Shown: one piece after another, positions 43,361-52,662 of the stretch | How the letters are laid out: each line of letters starts with the position of its first letter | Numbering within the stretch: position 1 is the stretch's first letter | Origin: Holophagae bacterium | GTDB taxonomy: Bacteria > Acidobacteriota > Holophagae > Acanthopleuribacterales > Acanthopleuribacteraceae | Length of the DNA: 64,000 nucleotides | Reading direction: 5' to 3' | NCBI GenBank assembly: GCA_030429565.1 | Contig: JAUIFE010000025.1 | Coordinates: forward strand, 1-64,000 | Made by a program: the position numbers and the translations under genes | Notes under the pieces: model-generated | The model's database searches: none | The model's input: the letters and a program-made list of their open reading frames with translations, nothing else | What the model was told of the DNA's origin: nothing

Positions 43361-44203
43361 ATGACTTCAAAATCTGCTTTACCCCAAAACCTTGAATCGC
43401 CGGGAAAACGACCGTTTGCCCTGGCCAAAACGCCCCTTAATCCGTGGCGCCGCTTTGGCCCGGGAAGGCTGAGCACTGCTGTTGTTTTTGCATCATATAT
43501 GGGTTTCGGGTGTTACGTGAATATTTGGCAACCTACGCTTGAACCCTGGCTATTTCTCAATACGTTGACCTTGTTTGGTTTTTCCCTATTTGGATACAAA
43601 CTTTTCCCGGATACCTTGAGTTGGCGTTTGCGTCATTGGTCGGCCGAGCAACTTTTGGCCTTCTACGGTGGCAATTCACCCCTAAGTTTTAAGCAAGCCG
43701 ATCAGCGCAACTTGCTTGCTTTGCTGATGGATCCCGACACGGCTGAGCGCGTGGCATCCCGCGACAAGGCCTATCCCGATTTAGCCCGGCAGCAAGCTTT
43801 TGTTTACGACGCGGTGGAAGCGATCGTGCGCGGCATGCCGCGCCAGAGTTTGTTACTGATTGCCGACGCGCGCCAAGAAGCCGGCACGAAAGCCGTGGGT
43901 CTCGGTTATGTCCAACTGATTCAAGTGGTTGAAATAATGGCTGAAATCATGATTGGCACCCTTTCGCCTGCGCAGTTCAAGCAGCTCAACGATGCCGGGC
44001 GTGGTAAGGATGGGCTGGTTGCCTGTTTCGCGGCCTGGGCCTTAGCCCATTATCATCTCGCCGAAGGGCACAGCGCGCAAGCCGACGCCCTGTTTGCTGA
44101 TTTAGTGGAAAAGGCGTCGTCGCTGCGCGCCTTCCATGTTCCGGCGGGCACCCTTAGCGCGGTTGGCGACTCGCGGCAGCCGGGCCTGTCTGCACGCGGT
44201 TAA
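43361..44203 (+). CDS. Membrane protein, first of three tandem paralogues
   Basis: A 280-residue protein with two TM segments (about residues 38-56 and 66-82) separated by a short loop, followed by a cytoplasmic domain of about 195 residues. The family hallmark after TM2 is FPDTLSWRLRHWSAEQLLAFYGG, and the end carries HYHLAEGHSAQADALFADLVEKA. Both recur in the next two genes. I know no family name. The ATG at 43361 follows AGGT with a 6-base gap. The cytoplasmic part is helical and contains a paired MRG-like motif (IVRGMPRQSLLLIADARQ). Its function is unknown; tandem duplication suggests a role in which variants matter. Confidence 0.7.
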   Translation: MTSKSALPQNLESPGKRPFALAKTPLNPWRRFGPGRLSTAVVFASYMGFGCYVNIWQPTLEPWLFLNTLTLFGFSLFGYKLFPDTLSWRLRHWSAEQLLAFYGGNSPLSFKQADQRNLLALLMDPDTAERVASRDKAYPDLARQQAFVYDAVEAIVRGMPRQSLLLIADARQEAGTKAVGLGYVQLIQVVEIMAEIMIGTLSPAQFKQLNDAGRGKDGLVACFAAWALAHYHLAEGHSAQADALFADLVEKASSLRAFHVPAGTLSAVGDSRQPGLSARG

Positions 44204-44388
44204 GTCCTGTCGGCGTTGCCTTCGCGGCGGTTCTGGGTTTCTGTGGAAGCCGGTAAGGTGCTGGTTCGTCGGGCGTTCCAAGAGTTCTTCAGACCGATGT
44301 GGCCCTAATTCTTCCTCAAAAGTGCCTTAAGAATCGTGCTCGTTAGATTTGATGACGGGCCCTAAATTTATTTGATAGAGGTATGCTC

Positions 44389-45235
44389 ATGACTTCAGAA
44401 TTCTCACCACCTAATATTGCCGAATTATCAGAAAACCAGGCCTTATCGCCCAAACCGCCGCTGAATCCATGGGTTCGTTTTGGGCCGCATTGGTTTTATC
44501 GCACCAGTGCTTCAACGGCCTTAATATGTATAACATGTGTCGCTAGGAGTTCTCCCCAAGCTTACTTTCCCCTAATGCAGGTGTTACTTGCGGTTTCGTC
44601 GCTGGCTGTGGCTGCTGGATACCTCCTTCCCGATACTTTGTCGTGGCGCTTGCGAGGCTGGTCGGGCTCGGCGTTATTGGCCTACTGGGGCGGCGATTCC
44701 CCGAAAACCCATGCCCGCGCCGACTATCACAATCTGCTTGCGCTGCTTATAGGCGGCGACGTGGTTAATGCGCGCTGCGCCGGAGGATTTTGCGCGTGAG
44801 GAGTTGGACCAGAAACGTCATATGGTGATGGAGGCGATGCGAGCGTTGGTTGGCGGCATGCCCGAAAGGGCGTTGGCGATCGTTGACGACTATCGCCAAA
44901 AACCCGACGCCCCGTTCTCTAGTTACATGATCAGAATCCTCCAACGCTTTACTTCCTCTTATGCAGACTATGAAACGCTGCTTCTGGTGATCGAGATTAT
45001 GGCAAAAATGCAAAGCGGCGTGTTCGAATCGGGGCAGGGCACGCGCCTCGAACAGTTCATGCGTAGCAGAGATTCATTTGTCGCCCTCACGGCCGAGTGG
45101 GCCATGGACAACCATCACTTAGCCGAGGGTCGGCGCGAGCAAGCCGATGCTCTGTTCGCCGCGCTGGCTGAAAAGGCTCCGCCACTGAGCGTTTTTCATC
45201 GCCCATCTGTATTGGCGACGCCCGCGTCCGTCTGA
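44389..45235 (+). pseudogene. Second tandem paralogue, frameshifted
   Basis: The first frame (44389-44799) encodes the two TM segments and LLPDTLSWRLRGWSGSALLAYWGG, then ends prematurely at FCA. The second frame (from about 44768 to 45235) resumes the homology with EDFAREELDQKRH, ALVGGMPERALAIVDDYRQ and NHHLAEGRREQADALFAALAEKA, as in the neighbours. The switch is +1 and falls near 44755-44770, so one base has been gained (or two lost). Start ATG at 44389 follows GAGG with a 7-base gap. It may be a real pseudogene, a sequencing error, or a programmed frameshift; no obvious slippery heptamer is present. Confidence 0.7.
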
Positions 45236-45273
45236 TGTGAATCCTCGCGGCAACGGCTGCATGGAGGTTTGCG

Positions 45274-46023
45274 ATCCCTAAGAAATCACGTTTTCCCCTG
45301 GCTGTTGTTGCCGCTAAAGGGAGCCTGTTTGGTTCCCTTGCTCTGTCCCTTGCCGGAATGGCCGTGCTGGTCATGGGTCAAAGCTCGCCGATACCGTTTT
45401 TTGCCGGCGGTTTCGTCAGTTTTCTGCTGTATAGCTTGGCCTGGACGATCCAAAGAGATCTTAAATGGCGCTTGCGGCACTGGTCCGGCAAGGAGGTGGT
45501 GGCCGCCCTGCGCGCCGAGTACGGCACGCCGCCTCAAGCCGACCTCGCGGCCGTGGCCGATATGATTGCCCTGTTGGCCGATCCGGGCGCGTCGGTGGTT
45601 CTTACCGATGCGACCGATGTTTACGGACAAATGGTTGGCGCGATGCGGGCGCTGATCGCGGGCCAACCGCACCAAGTGCAGAACCAAGTCGCGTCCGTCG
45701 CGGCGGTTCTGGCTTCCGGGATTGGGACGCGCGCCTCCTGGGATGACGAACTAATGTTTGTGTTCGCTGCCATGGCCGACATTCAGACAGGTGTTCTTGA
45801 AGAGAACCGTGTGCGGCGACTTAAGGGGCTGACGTTTGCTTACCACCCCTTGGTTTCGCTCTGTGCCGCCTGGGTCCTGGCGCATCATCATCTTACCGTC
45901 GACGAACCCTTGCGGGCCCAGGCGCTTTTTGCCGAACTGGCGAAAGCAGCACCGGGTTTGCCCACCTTGCATCGACCGCTCGGTCGTCCGCCGGCTGAGG
46001 TTGCCACCGCGAATCAATCCTAG
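45274..46023 (+). CDS. Membrane protein, third tandem paralogue, with abnormal start
   Basis: The third copy shares KWRLRHWSGKEVVAAL, MRALIAGQPHQVQN and LAHHHLTVDEPLRAQALFAE with its neighbours. The first ATG in frame is at 45358, but that would remove the first TM segment. In-frame sequence upstream (PKKSRFPLAVVAAKGSLFGS) extends the homology back to an ATC codon at 45274. This lies 6 bases after GGAGG, exactly where a start codon is expected. Either ATC is used as a rare start or an original ATG has mutated. The coordinates given use the ATC; the conservative start is 45358. Confidence 0.6.
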   Translation: MPKKSRFPLAVVAAKGSLFGSLALSLAGMAVLVMGQSSPIPFFAGGFVSFLLYSLAWTIQRDLKWRLRHWSGKEVVAALRAEYGTPPQADLAAVADMIALLADPGASVVLTDATDVYGQMVGAMRALIAGQPHQVQNQVASVAAVLASGIGTRASWDDELMFVFAAMADIQTGVLEENRVRRLKGLTFAYHPLVSLCAAWVLAHHHLTVDEPLRAQALFAELAKAAPGLPTLHRPLGRPPAEVATANQS

Positions 46024-46133
46024 CCGGCACCGATAAATTGGCGCACAATTAACCCTTTCCAAACATGATATCGCCTGGCGCGCTTCTTTTAGAAATCGGC
46101 ACCTTGCCGGAGTTGTCAGCCTACGAGGGATTT

Positions 46134-48113
46134 ATGAAATGGTTTGTTGCACTGTTTGCCTGCTTGTTTGTCGTCTGTTTTGCCACTGAACCCAAACCGA
46201 TGCATTTGGTATTTGACGTGTCGGGTTCGATGTGGGGCCGTGTTCACGACGGCCAAAGCGAATCGGGTCGCATGAAAATCGAAGTGGCACGCGAAGCTTT
46301 GGCGACCTTGTTGCAAACGTGGGACAAACAACAACCGCTGGGTTTCACCGCTTACGGGCACCGCCGCAAGGGCGACTGCGACGACATTGAAACCTTGGTG
46401 CCGACGGGACCAACCGACGTCGCCCGTCTGCTCGCGCTGGTTAAGACGCTGCAGCCCAAGGGCAAAACGCCGCTGGCCGCCGCCGTGCGTCACGCCGCCG
46501 AGGAAAGTGGTTACCAGCAACGCCCCGCCACCATTGTGTTGTTGAGCGACGGTATTGAAACCTGCGCCGACGATCCCTGCGCTTTAATCAAAGACCTTGC
46601 CGCCAAGGGGACCGATTTGACCCTGCATGTGATTGGTTTCGACGTGACGCCCAAGGACGCCGAACAACTGCATTGCTTGGCCGCTGCCGGTGGCGGCAGT
46701 TACTTCGCCGCCGCCGACGCGGCCCAGCTTGCCGACGCCTTAACCGAGGTTGTCGCTATTGAAGCCGCCGCCGCCGAACCCGAAAAGTTGGGTGATGCCA
46801 CCGTGACCGCGCCTGCGCGTATCGAAGCCGGTGCGCCCTTTGAGGCGGCCTGGACCGGGCCGGGCAATCGCGGCGACCGCTTGATGGTTCAAACGCCGGA
46901 ACAAGCACCCGGCGCGCGTCCCTCGGATACCGCCTTCGTGCATCGCGGTTCGCCGGTCACCTTGCGTGCGCCCGATACGCCGGGAGCCTATCAGGTGCGT
47001 TATGTGACCGGTCGCAGCCGTCAGGCTTTGGCTTTTGCCGCCATCGAGGTGGTGCCGGTGCGCGCTGAATTGGAAGTGCCTGCTTCGGTAACGGCCGGGG
47101 CCATGGTTGCCGTGCAATGGCGTGGACCGGGAAACAGCGGTGAACGCATTGCCATTTTCAAACCGGGCGATTTAGCCGGCGGCAAGGCGATTAGCGGCAG
47201 TTACGCGCAGCGCAGCCCCGTTAACTTGCGTGCGCCCGGTACCGCCGGTGACTATGAAGTGCATTACCTGACCGCGCGTACCAAGGAGTCATTGGGTTCA
47301 ACCACCCTACATGTCGAACCTGCCTCGGTAAGCCTCAGTGCCGCCGAGCGTTATGTTGCCGGCGAAGATGTGATCGTCTCCTTCGAAGGCGGCGGTGCAC
47401 GCGGTGATCGCATTCTTTGGTACGGGCCACTCGACGGCGAGGCCGTCGTCGGCGAAGGTCGGTACGCAAATCCCAAAAAGGGTGAGGTCAAGCTGCGCGG
47501 TCCGGTCCAACCTGGTCGATACGAAATCCAGTATCACAACCACGAAAAAACCGTTCTGGCCCGTTTGCCCTTTGATGTCATTGAGGGGGCCGTCAGCGTC
47601 ACGGGGCCCTTTATCGAGTCGGTTGGTGCCCGCATCGAGGTTACCTGGCGCGGCCCGGCGGGCTCCGGCGACCGATTACAAGTAACGGCCGTGAAGGACG
47701 GTGCCCACTGGCAGAACATTTACCTCAGTGCAGATAAGCATGTCGTGGCCGTGGATGTGCCCCCAACACCGGGGCGTTACCGAATTGCTTATGTCAATGG
47801 TCGTAGCAAGGCGGTGATGGCTGAACATTTGTTAACGGTCCAGGATATCGATGTGGCCTGGCAGGTGCCGGCGCGCGCTCCGGCCGGCGGCAAGATCACC
47901 CTGAGTTGGCAAGTCCCAAGCAATCCAAGCGACCAAATTCGCCTCATCGCGCTTGACGGCGACAAGGAAAAACAGGTTCGCACGCTTTATCCGAAAGGGC
48001 GCACCAGCATTGACCTGCCCCTGCCGAAGGAACCGGGTCGTTACGAGGTGCGTTACCTGGTTGGTGCCAAAAACCGGCGGGCGGTGACCACCGCGCCACT
48101 CATCGTGGAGTAG
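46134..48113 (+). CDS. Exported VWA-domain protein with five beta-sandwich repeats
   Basis: A 659-residue protein. The signal peptide (MKWFVALFACLFVVCFA) is followed at once by a von Willebrand A domain with the metal-site motif DVSGSM (Asp28, Ser30, Ser32), TPLAAAVRHAAEE with the second metal ligand, and VLLSDGIETC. From about residue 220, five repeats of about 85-90 residues follow, each with WxGPGNxGDR-like and GxYxVxYxxGxSR-like signatures (AAWTGPGNRGDRLM, VQWRGPGNSGERIA, VTWRGPAGSGDRLQ). The ATG at 46134 follows GAGGG. It probably binds protein ligands in the periplasm or at the surface; no enzyme motif is visible. It converges with the pseudouridine synthase gene after four bases. Confidence 0.85.
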   Translation: MKWFVALFACLFVVCFATEPKPMHLVFDVSGSMWGRVHDGQSESGRMKIEVAREALATLLQTWDKQQPLGFTAYGHRRKGDCDDIETLVPTGPTDVARLLALVKTLQPKGKTPLAAAVRHAAEESGYQQRPATIVLLSDGIETCADDPCALIKDLAAKGTDLTLHVIGFDVTPKDAEQLHCLAAAGGGSYFAAADAAQLADALTEVVAIEAAAAEPEKLGDATVTAPARIEAGAPFEAAWTGPGNRGDRLMVQTPEQAPGARPSDTAFVHRGSPVTLRAPDTPGAYQVRYVTGRSRQALAFAAIEVVPVRAELEVPASVTAGAMVAVQWRGPGNSGERIAIFKPGDLAGGKAISGSYAQRSPVNLRAPGTAGDYEVHYLTARTKESLGSTTLHVEPASVSLSAAERYVAGEDVIVSFEGGGARGDRILWYGPLDGEAVVGEGRYANPKKGEVKLRGPVQPGRYEIQYHNHEKTVLARLPFDVIEGAVSVTGPFIESVGARIEVTWRGPAGSGDRLQVTAVKDGAHWQNIYLSADKHVVAVDVPPTPGRYRIAYVNGRSKAVMAEHLLTVQDIDVAWQVPARAPAGGKITLSWQVPSNPSDQIRLIALDGDKEKQVRTLYPKGRTSIDLPLPKEPGRYEVRYLVGAKNRRAVTTAPLIVE

Positions 48114-48117
48114 GGGA

Positions 48118-48831
48118 CTAAGCAAAAGCACTGTCGCGAAAGGGTTTCGGTTTGGGGGCAGCCAGCACCAATGCCTCGCCGCTAATTGGGTGGGTTAGTT
48201 GCAGTTTCCACGCGTGGAGCAACACGCGGTCCGCCGCCGGCCCGCCGTAGACCACGTCGCCCCAAATCGGCAGGCCGCTCTGCGCGAGATGCACGCGAAT
48301 TTGGTGGGTGCGTCCGGTTTTGGGTCGGGCTTCCACCAGGACGCGTTCCCCGTTGCCTGCCAACCGCGTGAAGTCGGTTTGGGCTGCGTCGCCGCCGCTT
48401 AGTACTGCTGTCATGCGGTGGGGGTTGTGTTTGTCGCGTGCTAAAAAATTATCGACCGTCCATTGCGTCGCGCCCTTCGCTTTGCCTTGCGGCGCACTCA
48501 CGGCCAAGTACACTTTTTGTACCTGGCGCTCGCGAAAGGCGCGGTTCAAGGGCTCGTTTACCGCCGCGTTTTTGGCGAATAACAATACACCCGAAGTGTC
48601 GCGGTCGAGCCGATGTTGCAAGGTCATGTCGGGCGCGATGCCGTCGCGTTCGAACAGGAAACGCTGTAGGCCTGCTTCGACATGGTCGCGTGCACGGTCG
48701 CGCGTGGCGTGGCACGGGTAGCCCGCCGGTTTGTTGATCGCAATCAAAAAGGCGTCCTCGAAAAGAATGCGTTTCGATGTGCATTGCCACGGTTGGGCGG
48801 TGACGGCTTTGGTGGGACGGCGGGGTTTCAT
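48118..48831 (-). CDS. RluA-family RNA pseudouridine synthase
   Basis: A 237-residue enzyme that isomerises uridine in rRNA or tRNA. The catalytic motif HRLDRDTSGVLLFAK carries Asp76. Flanking family motifs are present: ILFEDAFLIAINKPAGYPCH at the start, KVYLAVSAPQGKAKG, ARPKTGRTHQIRVHLAQSGL and WGDVVYGG. There is no S4 domain, as in the shorter RluA-type members, so the target site cannot be predicted. I used the ATG at 48831; a TTG at 48849 in the same frame is possible and neither has an ideal ribosome-binding site. Confidence 0.88.
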   Translation of the reverse strand: MKPRRPTKAVTAQPWQCTSKRILFEDAFLIAINKPAGYPCHATRDRARDHVEAGLQRFLFERDGIAPDMTLQHRLDRDTSGVLLFAKNAAVNEPLNRAFRERQVQKVYLAVSAPQGKAKGATQWTVDNFLARDKHNPHRMTAVLSGGDAAQTDFTRLAGNGERVLVEARPKTGRTHQIRVHLAQSGLPIWGDVVYGGPAADRVLLHAWKLQLTHPISGEALVLAAPKPKPFRDSAFA

Positions 48832-49166
48832 GGCGACCAGGTTCCTCAAAACAGGTTAATGGTGGCGAGGCGCATGCGCACTATAACCCGAAAGGCGGTG
48901 GTTTTGGCCAAGAGCCAACCGGCATATGTTCGCCGTCAGACCGAAGGGGGCGCGTTGTTTGGCGAAAGGCTGTGAGAAGGGTAAATGCCCATGAGGTACG
49001 CGGTCTCGCCGGTCCTTGATCTGGCTTTCGAAGCGCAAATTGTAGCGGTGCCAATTGTCCAGACAGCGAAGGCCGATTCGGGTCTTGTGCGTCGGCGAAC
49101 CGGCCTTGGCAACCGCCGCCGCGAAAAGCCATTCTATATTCCTTTTCCCTTTCTCCGTGGCTCGGG
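48832..49166. other. Intergenic region between divergent genes
   Basis: No gene is supported in this stretch between the pseudouridine synthase and asnB; overlapping minus-strand frames lack ribosome-binding sites. The asnB promoter lies at its right end. Confidence 0.4.
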
Positions 49167-49172
49167 TATAAT
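49167..49172 (+). promoter_or_regulatory. Possible -10 element of the asnB promoter
   Basis: A perfect TATAAT lies 54 bases before the GTG start of asnB in otherwise GC-rich DNA. The expected -35 position (around 49144) reads TTCCC-like and is poor. Confidence 0.45.
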
Positions 49173-49226
49173 CGGCCAACCCCTTCAGTTGAAATAGGTA
49201 AACCACGGCTCGCGCGGAGGTTCAGC

Positions 49227-51119
49227 GTGTGCGGCATCGCCGGGATTTTTAACCGCAACAGCAATCGTGCCGTCGTTCAGCGCGAGCTCGACCTCATGCA
49301 GCAGGCCATGGCCCATCGCGGCCCCGACGGCAACGGGACTTGGCTACCCGGCCCAGAGCTGGGCTTGGCCCACGTGCGCCTCGCCATCATTGACCTCGTC
49401 GCGGCCTCCAACCAACCGTTCCACTTTCGCCAAGCCGGCCTTGCCATGGTTTTTAACGGCGAGATTTACAACTATGTTGAATTGCGTGAAGACCTCAAAC
49501 AACGCGGTTACCAATTCGAAACTGCCTCCGATACCGAGGTTTTGCTCAAAGGCTATGCCGAATGGGGTGACGCCGTCGTCTCACGCCTCAACGGGATGTG
49601 GGCTTTTGCGATTTGGGACCAAAAGCGCCGCCGGCTTTTTTGCAGCCGCGATCGGTTCGGCATCAAACCCTTTAATTACGCCCAACACGACGGCCGCTTT
49701 ATGTTTGCCTCCGAAATTAAGTCGCTGCTGGCCGTCGCGCCCGATCTCGCCGAACCGAACTGGAACGCGCTTTCGCTGATCATGCGACGCAGCGTCGGCG
49801 CGCAATCGCCGGAAACCTGCTTCCGCCAGGTGCACCGCTTGCCGGCCGCCCACAACCTTGTCGTTGACGACCAGGGCTTGCATCTGCAGCGTTATTGGGA
49901 TTACCCGGAACAACCCAATCGCGCCGTCAGCTACGATCAAGCGTGCGAACAGGTCAACCAGCTTATGAAAGATGCGGTGCGTTTGCGCATGCGCAGCGAT
50001 GTTCCGGTCGGCGTGGCGCTCTCTAGCGGGCTCGACAGCTCCGTCATCGCCTGTCTCGCCGCTCAGGTTCACACCAACCTCGATACCTTTACCTCGGTTT
50101 ACGAACAGGGTTATCACAGCGAGTTCCCCGACGCGCGCAAGCTGGCCGAGTCGATCGGCCTGCGTGCCAACGGCATTGAAATGGCCGGTGAGAACGTGAT
50201 CGATGTGTTGAGCCGCTGTTTGTACCATTTAGAATCGCCGCATGCTTCGCCCGCCATTATGCCTTACTGGAACATCACCGCCGCCGCGCGCAAAAAGGTG
50301 ACCGTGTTTTTAGAAGGGCAGGGCGCCGACGAGTTACTGGCCGGTTACTTGGACCGTTTGCTTTACCCGCACGCCCGCGACCTGCTCGCGCGCGGTCGTG
50401 TTGGGCAACTGGGTCGCGACGTGCGCAGTTTGTACCACATTGCCAAAACCGAGCAGGCGATTGGCAGCAGTGGCGGTCCCAAGCACTATCTGGCCAGTTT
50501 TCTGCGCGGCATGATGAGTTGGGCTCAGCCGCTTTACCAAAGCTGGCGTGGCGACGGCGGGGTTTATGTTGGGCCTTGGTCGGGTCAACCGACGGCGCCT
50601 AACTTTGCCCAACCAGCGGCCGGCTACGATCAGGTCAACCGCCAGTTACGCCGTCAAATGGAACAAAACTTGGTGAACCTGCTGCACTACGGCGATGCTA
50701 TTTCCATGGCGCACGCGCTCGAATCACGGCTGCCATTTCTTGACGTTCACTTGGTCGAGTTTGTATTCTCGTTGCCAGGCGCGTTTAAGTTCCGTGATGG
50801 TTTGGGCAAGAAGTTGCTGCGCGACGCCATGCGGCCCGACGTCCCCGACGAAGTCCTGTTCCGCCGCTTCAAGATGGGTTTCACCTCGCCGATTGCCCAT
50901 TGGCTCCGTCACCACGCCGAAGATGTGGTCTATCCGATTTTGTTCAGCCCCGAGTGCCGCGATTTAGGCATTTTTGATCGGACCCGCCTCGAGAAAATGG
51001 TTGGACAACACGTGCGCGGCGAAGCCAATTACTTCTCGCAAATCTTCCGCTGGATCAGCATGGTATTGTGGCACCGCATCTTTATCAAAAACCCGGTTGC
51101 GGCGGCCGCCTGTGGGTGA
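49227..51119 (+). CDS. asnB: Asparagine synthetase (glutamine-hydrolysing)
   Basis: A 630-residue AsnB-type enzyme that amidates aspartate (or a related acid) with ammonia from glutamine. The N-terminal glutaminase begins MCGIAGIF with the Cys2 nucleophile, followed by HRGPDGNGTW and FNGEIYNYVELREDL. The synthetase has the PP-loop ALSSGLDSSVIACLA (SSGLDS at 266-271), EGQGADELLAGY and ALESRLPFLDVHLVEF. The GTG start at 49227 follows GGAGG with a 6-base gap. It overlaps the start of a polysaccharide flippase-like gene, so in this organism it may belong to glycan assembly, where AsnB-like enzymes amidate sugars or amino acids. Housekeeping asparagine synthesis is equally possible. Confidence 0.9.
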   Translation: MCGIAGIFNRNSNRAVVQRELDLMQQAMAHRGPDGNGTWLPGPELGLAHVRLAIIDLVAASNQPFHFRQAGLAMVFNGEIYNYVELREDLKQRGYQFETASDTEVLLKGYAEWGDAVVSRLNGMWAFAIWDQKRRRLFCSRDRFGIKPFNYAQHDGRFMFASEIKSLLAVAPDLAEPNWNALSLIMRRSVGAQSPETCFRQVHRLPAAHNLVVDDQGLHLQRYWDYPEQPNRAVSYDQACEQVNQLMKDAVRLRMRSDVPVGVALSSGLDSSVIACLAAQVHTNLDTFTSVYEQGYHSEFPDARKLAESIGLRANGIEMAGENVIDVLSRCLYHLESPHASPAIMPYWNITAAARKKVTVFLEGQGADELLAGYLDRLLYPHARDLLARGRVGQLGRDVRSLYHIAKTEQAIGSSGGPKHYLASFLRGMMSWAQPLYQSWRGDGGVYVGPWSGQPTAPNFAQPAAGYDQVNRQLRRQMEQNLVNLLHYGDAISMAHALESRLPFLDVHLVEFVFSLPGAFKFRDGLGKKLLRDAMRPDVPDEVLFRRFKMGFTSPIAHWLRHHAEDVVYPILFSPECRDLGIFDRTRLEKMVGQHVRGEANYFSQIFRWISMVLWHRIFIKNPVAAAACG

Positions 51120-52662
51120 AGTCCGCCATAACCTGTTCCGTGTTATCTCCAACTTTGCGCGTTTCGGCGCCAATCTCGTTTTTGGTTTGATTCTGGTGCG
51201 GCTGCTGTTGCGATTCGGCAACGACGCTTATAGCGTAGTTATTTTGCTGGGTACAACCATCGGTTACCTTCGATTATTTCCCGATGTGGTTCAGCAGTCG
51301 ATCATTCACGAGTTGGTGTCGGCCTACCATCAGGACGAGGCCGCGCTGCGCCCGGTTTTTGCCGCCGCGGCGCGCGTGTGCTGGTTGACGGGTTTGGTGT
51401 TGTTGGCCGGCATCGGCGTATTTGTCGGTATTTTGTCGTTGGTATTTGAGATTCCGTCCGCCTTGGTGCCCGCCTCGCGTTTCATGGCTGTCTGCATCGG
51501 CTTGCAAACTCTTGCCGTGGCTTTGCTTGCGCCCAGCTTTAACATGCTTAACGTGTGGGAGCGTTTCGCCGAGGTCAACCTGTGGATGGTGGCGCAACGA
51601 GCCGCTTTCCCCAGCGCGGCGCTGACCGTGACCGTGCTTGAGTTGCCCGACGAAGCCACGCGCATTTATGCCTACGGCGCCTTGTCGACCACTTTCTTTG
51701 TCGCTGTTTTGTGCGCCGCCGCCGTAAGGGTACACCGCCGTTGTCCCGGTCTGCGTTACCTGGGCGTGCGCTACCAAGCCGATGCGGTTAAACGTATGTT
51801 GGCGTTGGGTGGGTGGAACACCGGCGCCAACGTGGCCTTAATGGTGCAGACCGTGTTCTGTTCGGTACTCATGAACCGCTTCTTTGGTTTGGCCGCCAAC
51901 GGCATGTACGGTTTGGCGCTGCAACTGGGTGGCTATGTGCGCATTATCGCCAACGGCATGGCGCAGGGGTTGGACGCCGTTTCGGCGCGGTTCGGTGCCG
52001 CCCACGGTGACGAAGGTCAACGCAAGCTCCTGTATTACGCCGGTTTGGCGCATACTTGGGCGGTCATGTCGGCCTTTCCGCTGCTGGTGGTGTTCCCGCG
52101 CGAGATTCTGACCCTTTGGATTGGCCCGGCCGCCGATCACCCCGAGATTAATTACCAACTGACCGCCAACCTGGTGCGGCTGTTTGCCTTTGGTGCGCTG
52201 TTCTCCGGTATCGCCGATGGCTGGATCAAGATGCTGATCGGTGCCGGACGCGCCGCCGGATATGCGCGCGCCTTGCTCCTTATCACCGCCGTTGGGATTC
52301 CTGCCTCACTGCTGCTCGCGTTATACGGGCCGGAATGGATGAGGTTTTACAGTTTAAGTATGCCGTATACGGTGTTTTATCCTTGTTTGGGCTTGCCTGC
52401 TTTTGTGATGGTGCTCGCCAACTGGAGCGGTGCCAAACCGACGCGCATTGTGGCGCCTTTGCTGCGCGCCATGGGGCCGGCGAGCATCGGCTGCGCCGGC
52501 TTGTGGCTGGTGCGATCTCTGGCCTTGCCCAGTCCCTGGCCCTTGCCGGCGGCGGTGTTGGTTTATTTTGGTTTGTATGCCCCGGCTGCCTGGTTCCTGC
52601 TCGTCGATGCGCCCATGCGCGCGCGCTTAACCGCGCGCCTGCGCCGTGGCGACGCCGCTTAG
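51112..52662 (+). CDS. Wzx/MurJ-type polysaccharide flippase-like membrane protein
   Basis: A 516-residue polytopic protein with about 12-14 TM segments and the layout of the MOP/MATE exporter superfamily (Wzx-like). The first helix region is NLFRVISNFARFGANLVFGLILVR in part, then AYSVVILLGTTIGYLRLFPD. ALGGWNTGANVALMVQTVF and QGLDAVSARFGAAHGDEGQR are typical of oligosaccharide flippases. The GTG at 51112 overlaps the AsnB stop by eight bases, so translation is coupled. Its 3' end overlaps the convergent TonB receptor gene by four bases. It most likely moves lipid-linked oligosaccharides across the inner membrane. No glycosyltransferases are adjacent, which is unusual. Confidence 0.78.
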   Translation: MGEVRHNLFRVISNFARFGANLVFGLILVRLLLRFGNDAYSVVILLGTTIGYLRLFPDVVQQSIIHELVSAYHQDEAALRPVFAAAARVCWLTGLVLLAGIGVFVGILSLVFEIPSALVPASRFMAVCIGLQTLAVALLAPSFNMLNVWERFAEVNLWMVAQRAAFPSAALTVTVLELPDEATRIYAYGALSTTFFVAVLCAAAVRVHRRCPGLRYLGVRYQADAVKRMLALGGWNTGANVALMVQTVFCSVLMNRFFGLAANGMYGLALQLGGYVRIIANGMAQGLDAVSARFGAAHGDEGQRKLLYYAGLAHTWAVMSAFPLLVVFPREILTLWIGPAADHPEINYQLTANLVRLFAFGALFSGIADGWIKMLIGAGRAAGYARALLLITAVGIPASLLLALYGPEWMRFYSLSMPYTVFYPCLGLPAFVMVLANWSGAKPTRIVAPLLRAMGPASIGCAGLWLVRSLALPSPWPLPAAVLVYFGLYAPAAWFLLVDAPMRARLTARLRRGDAA

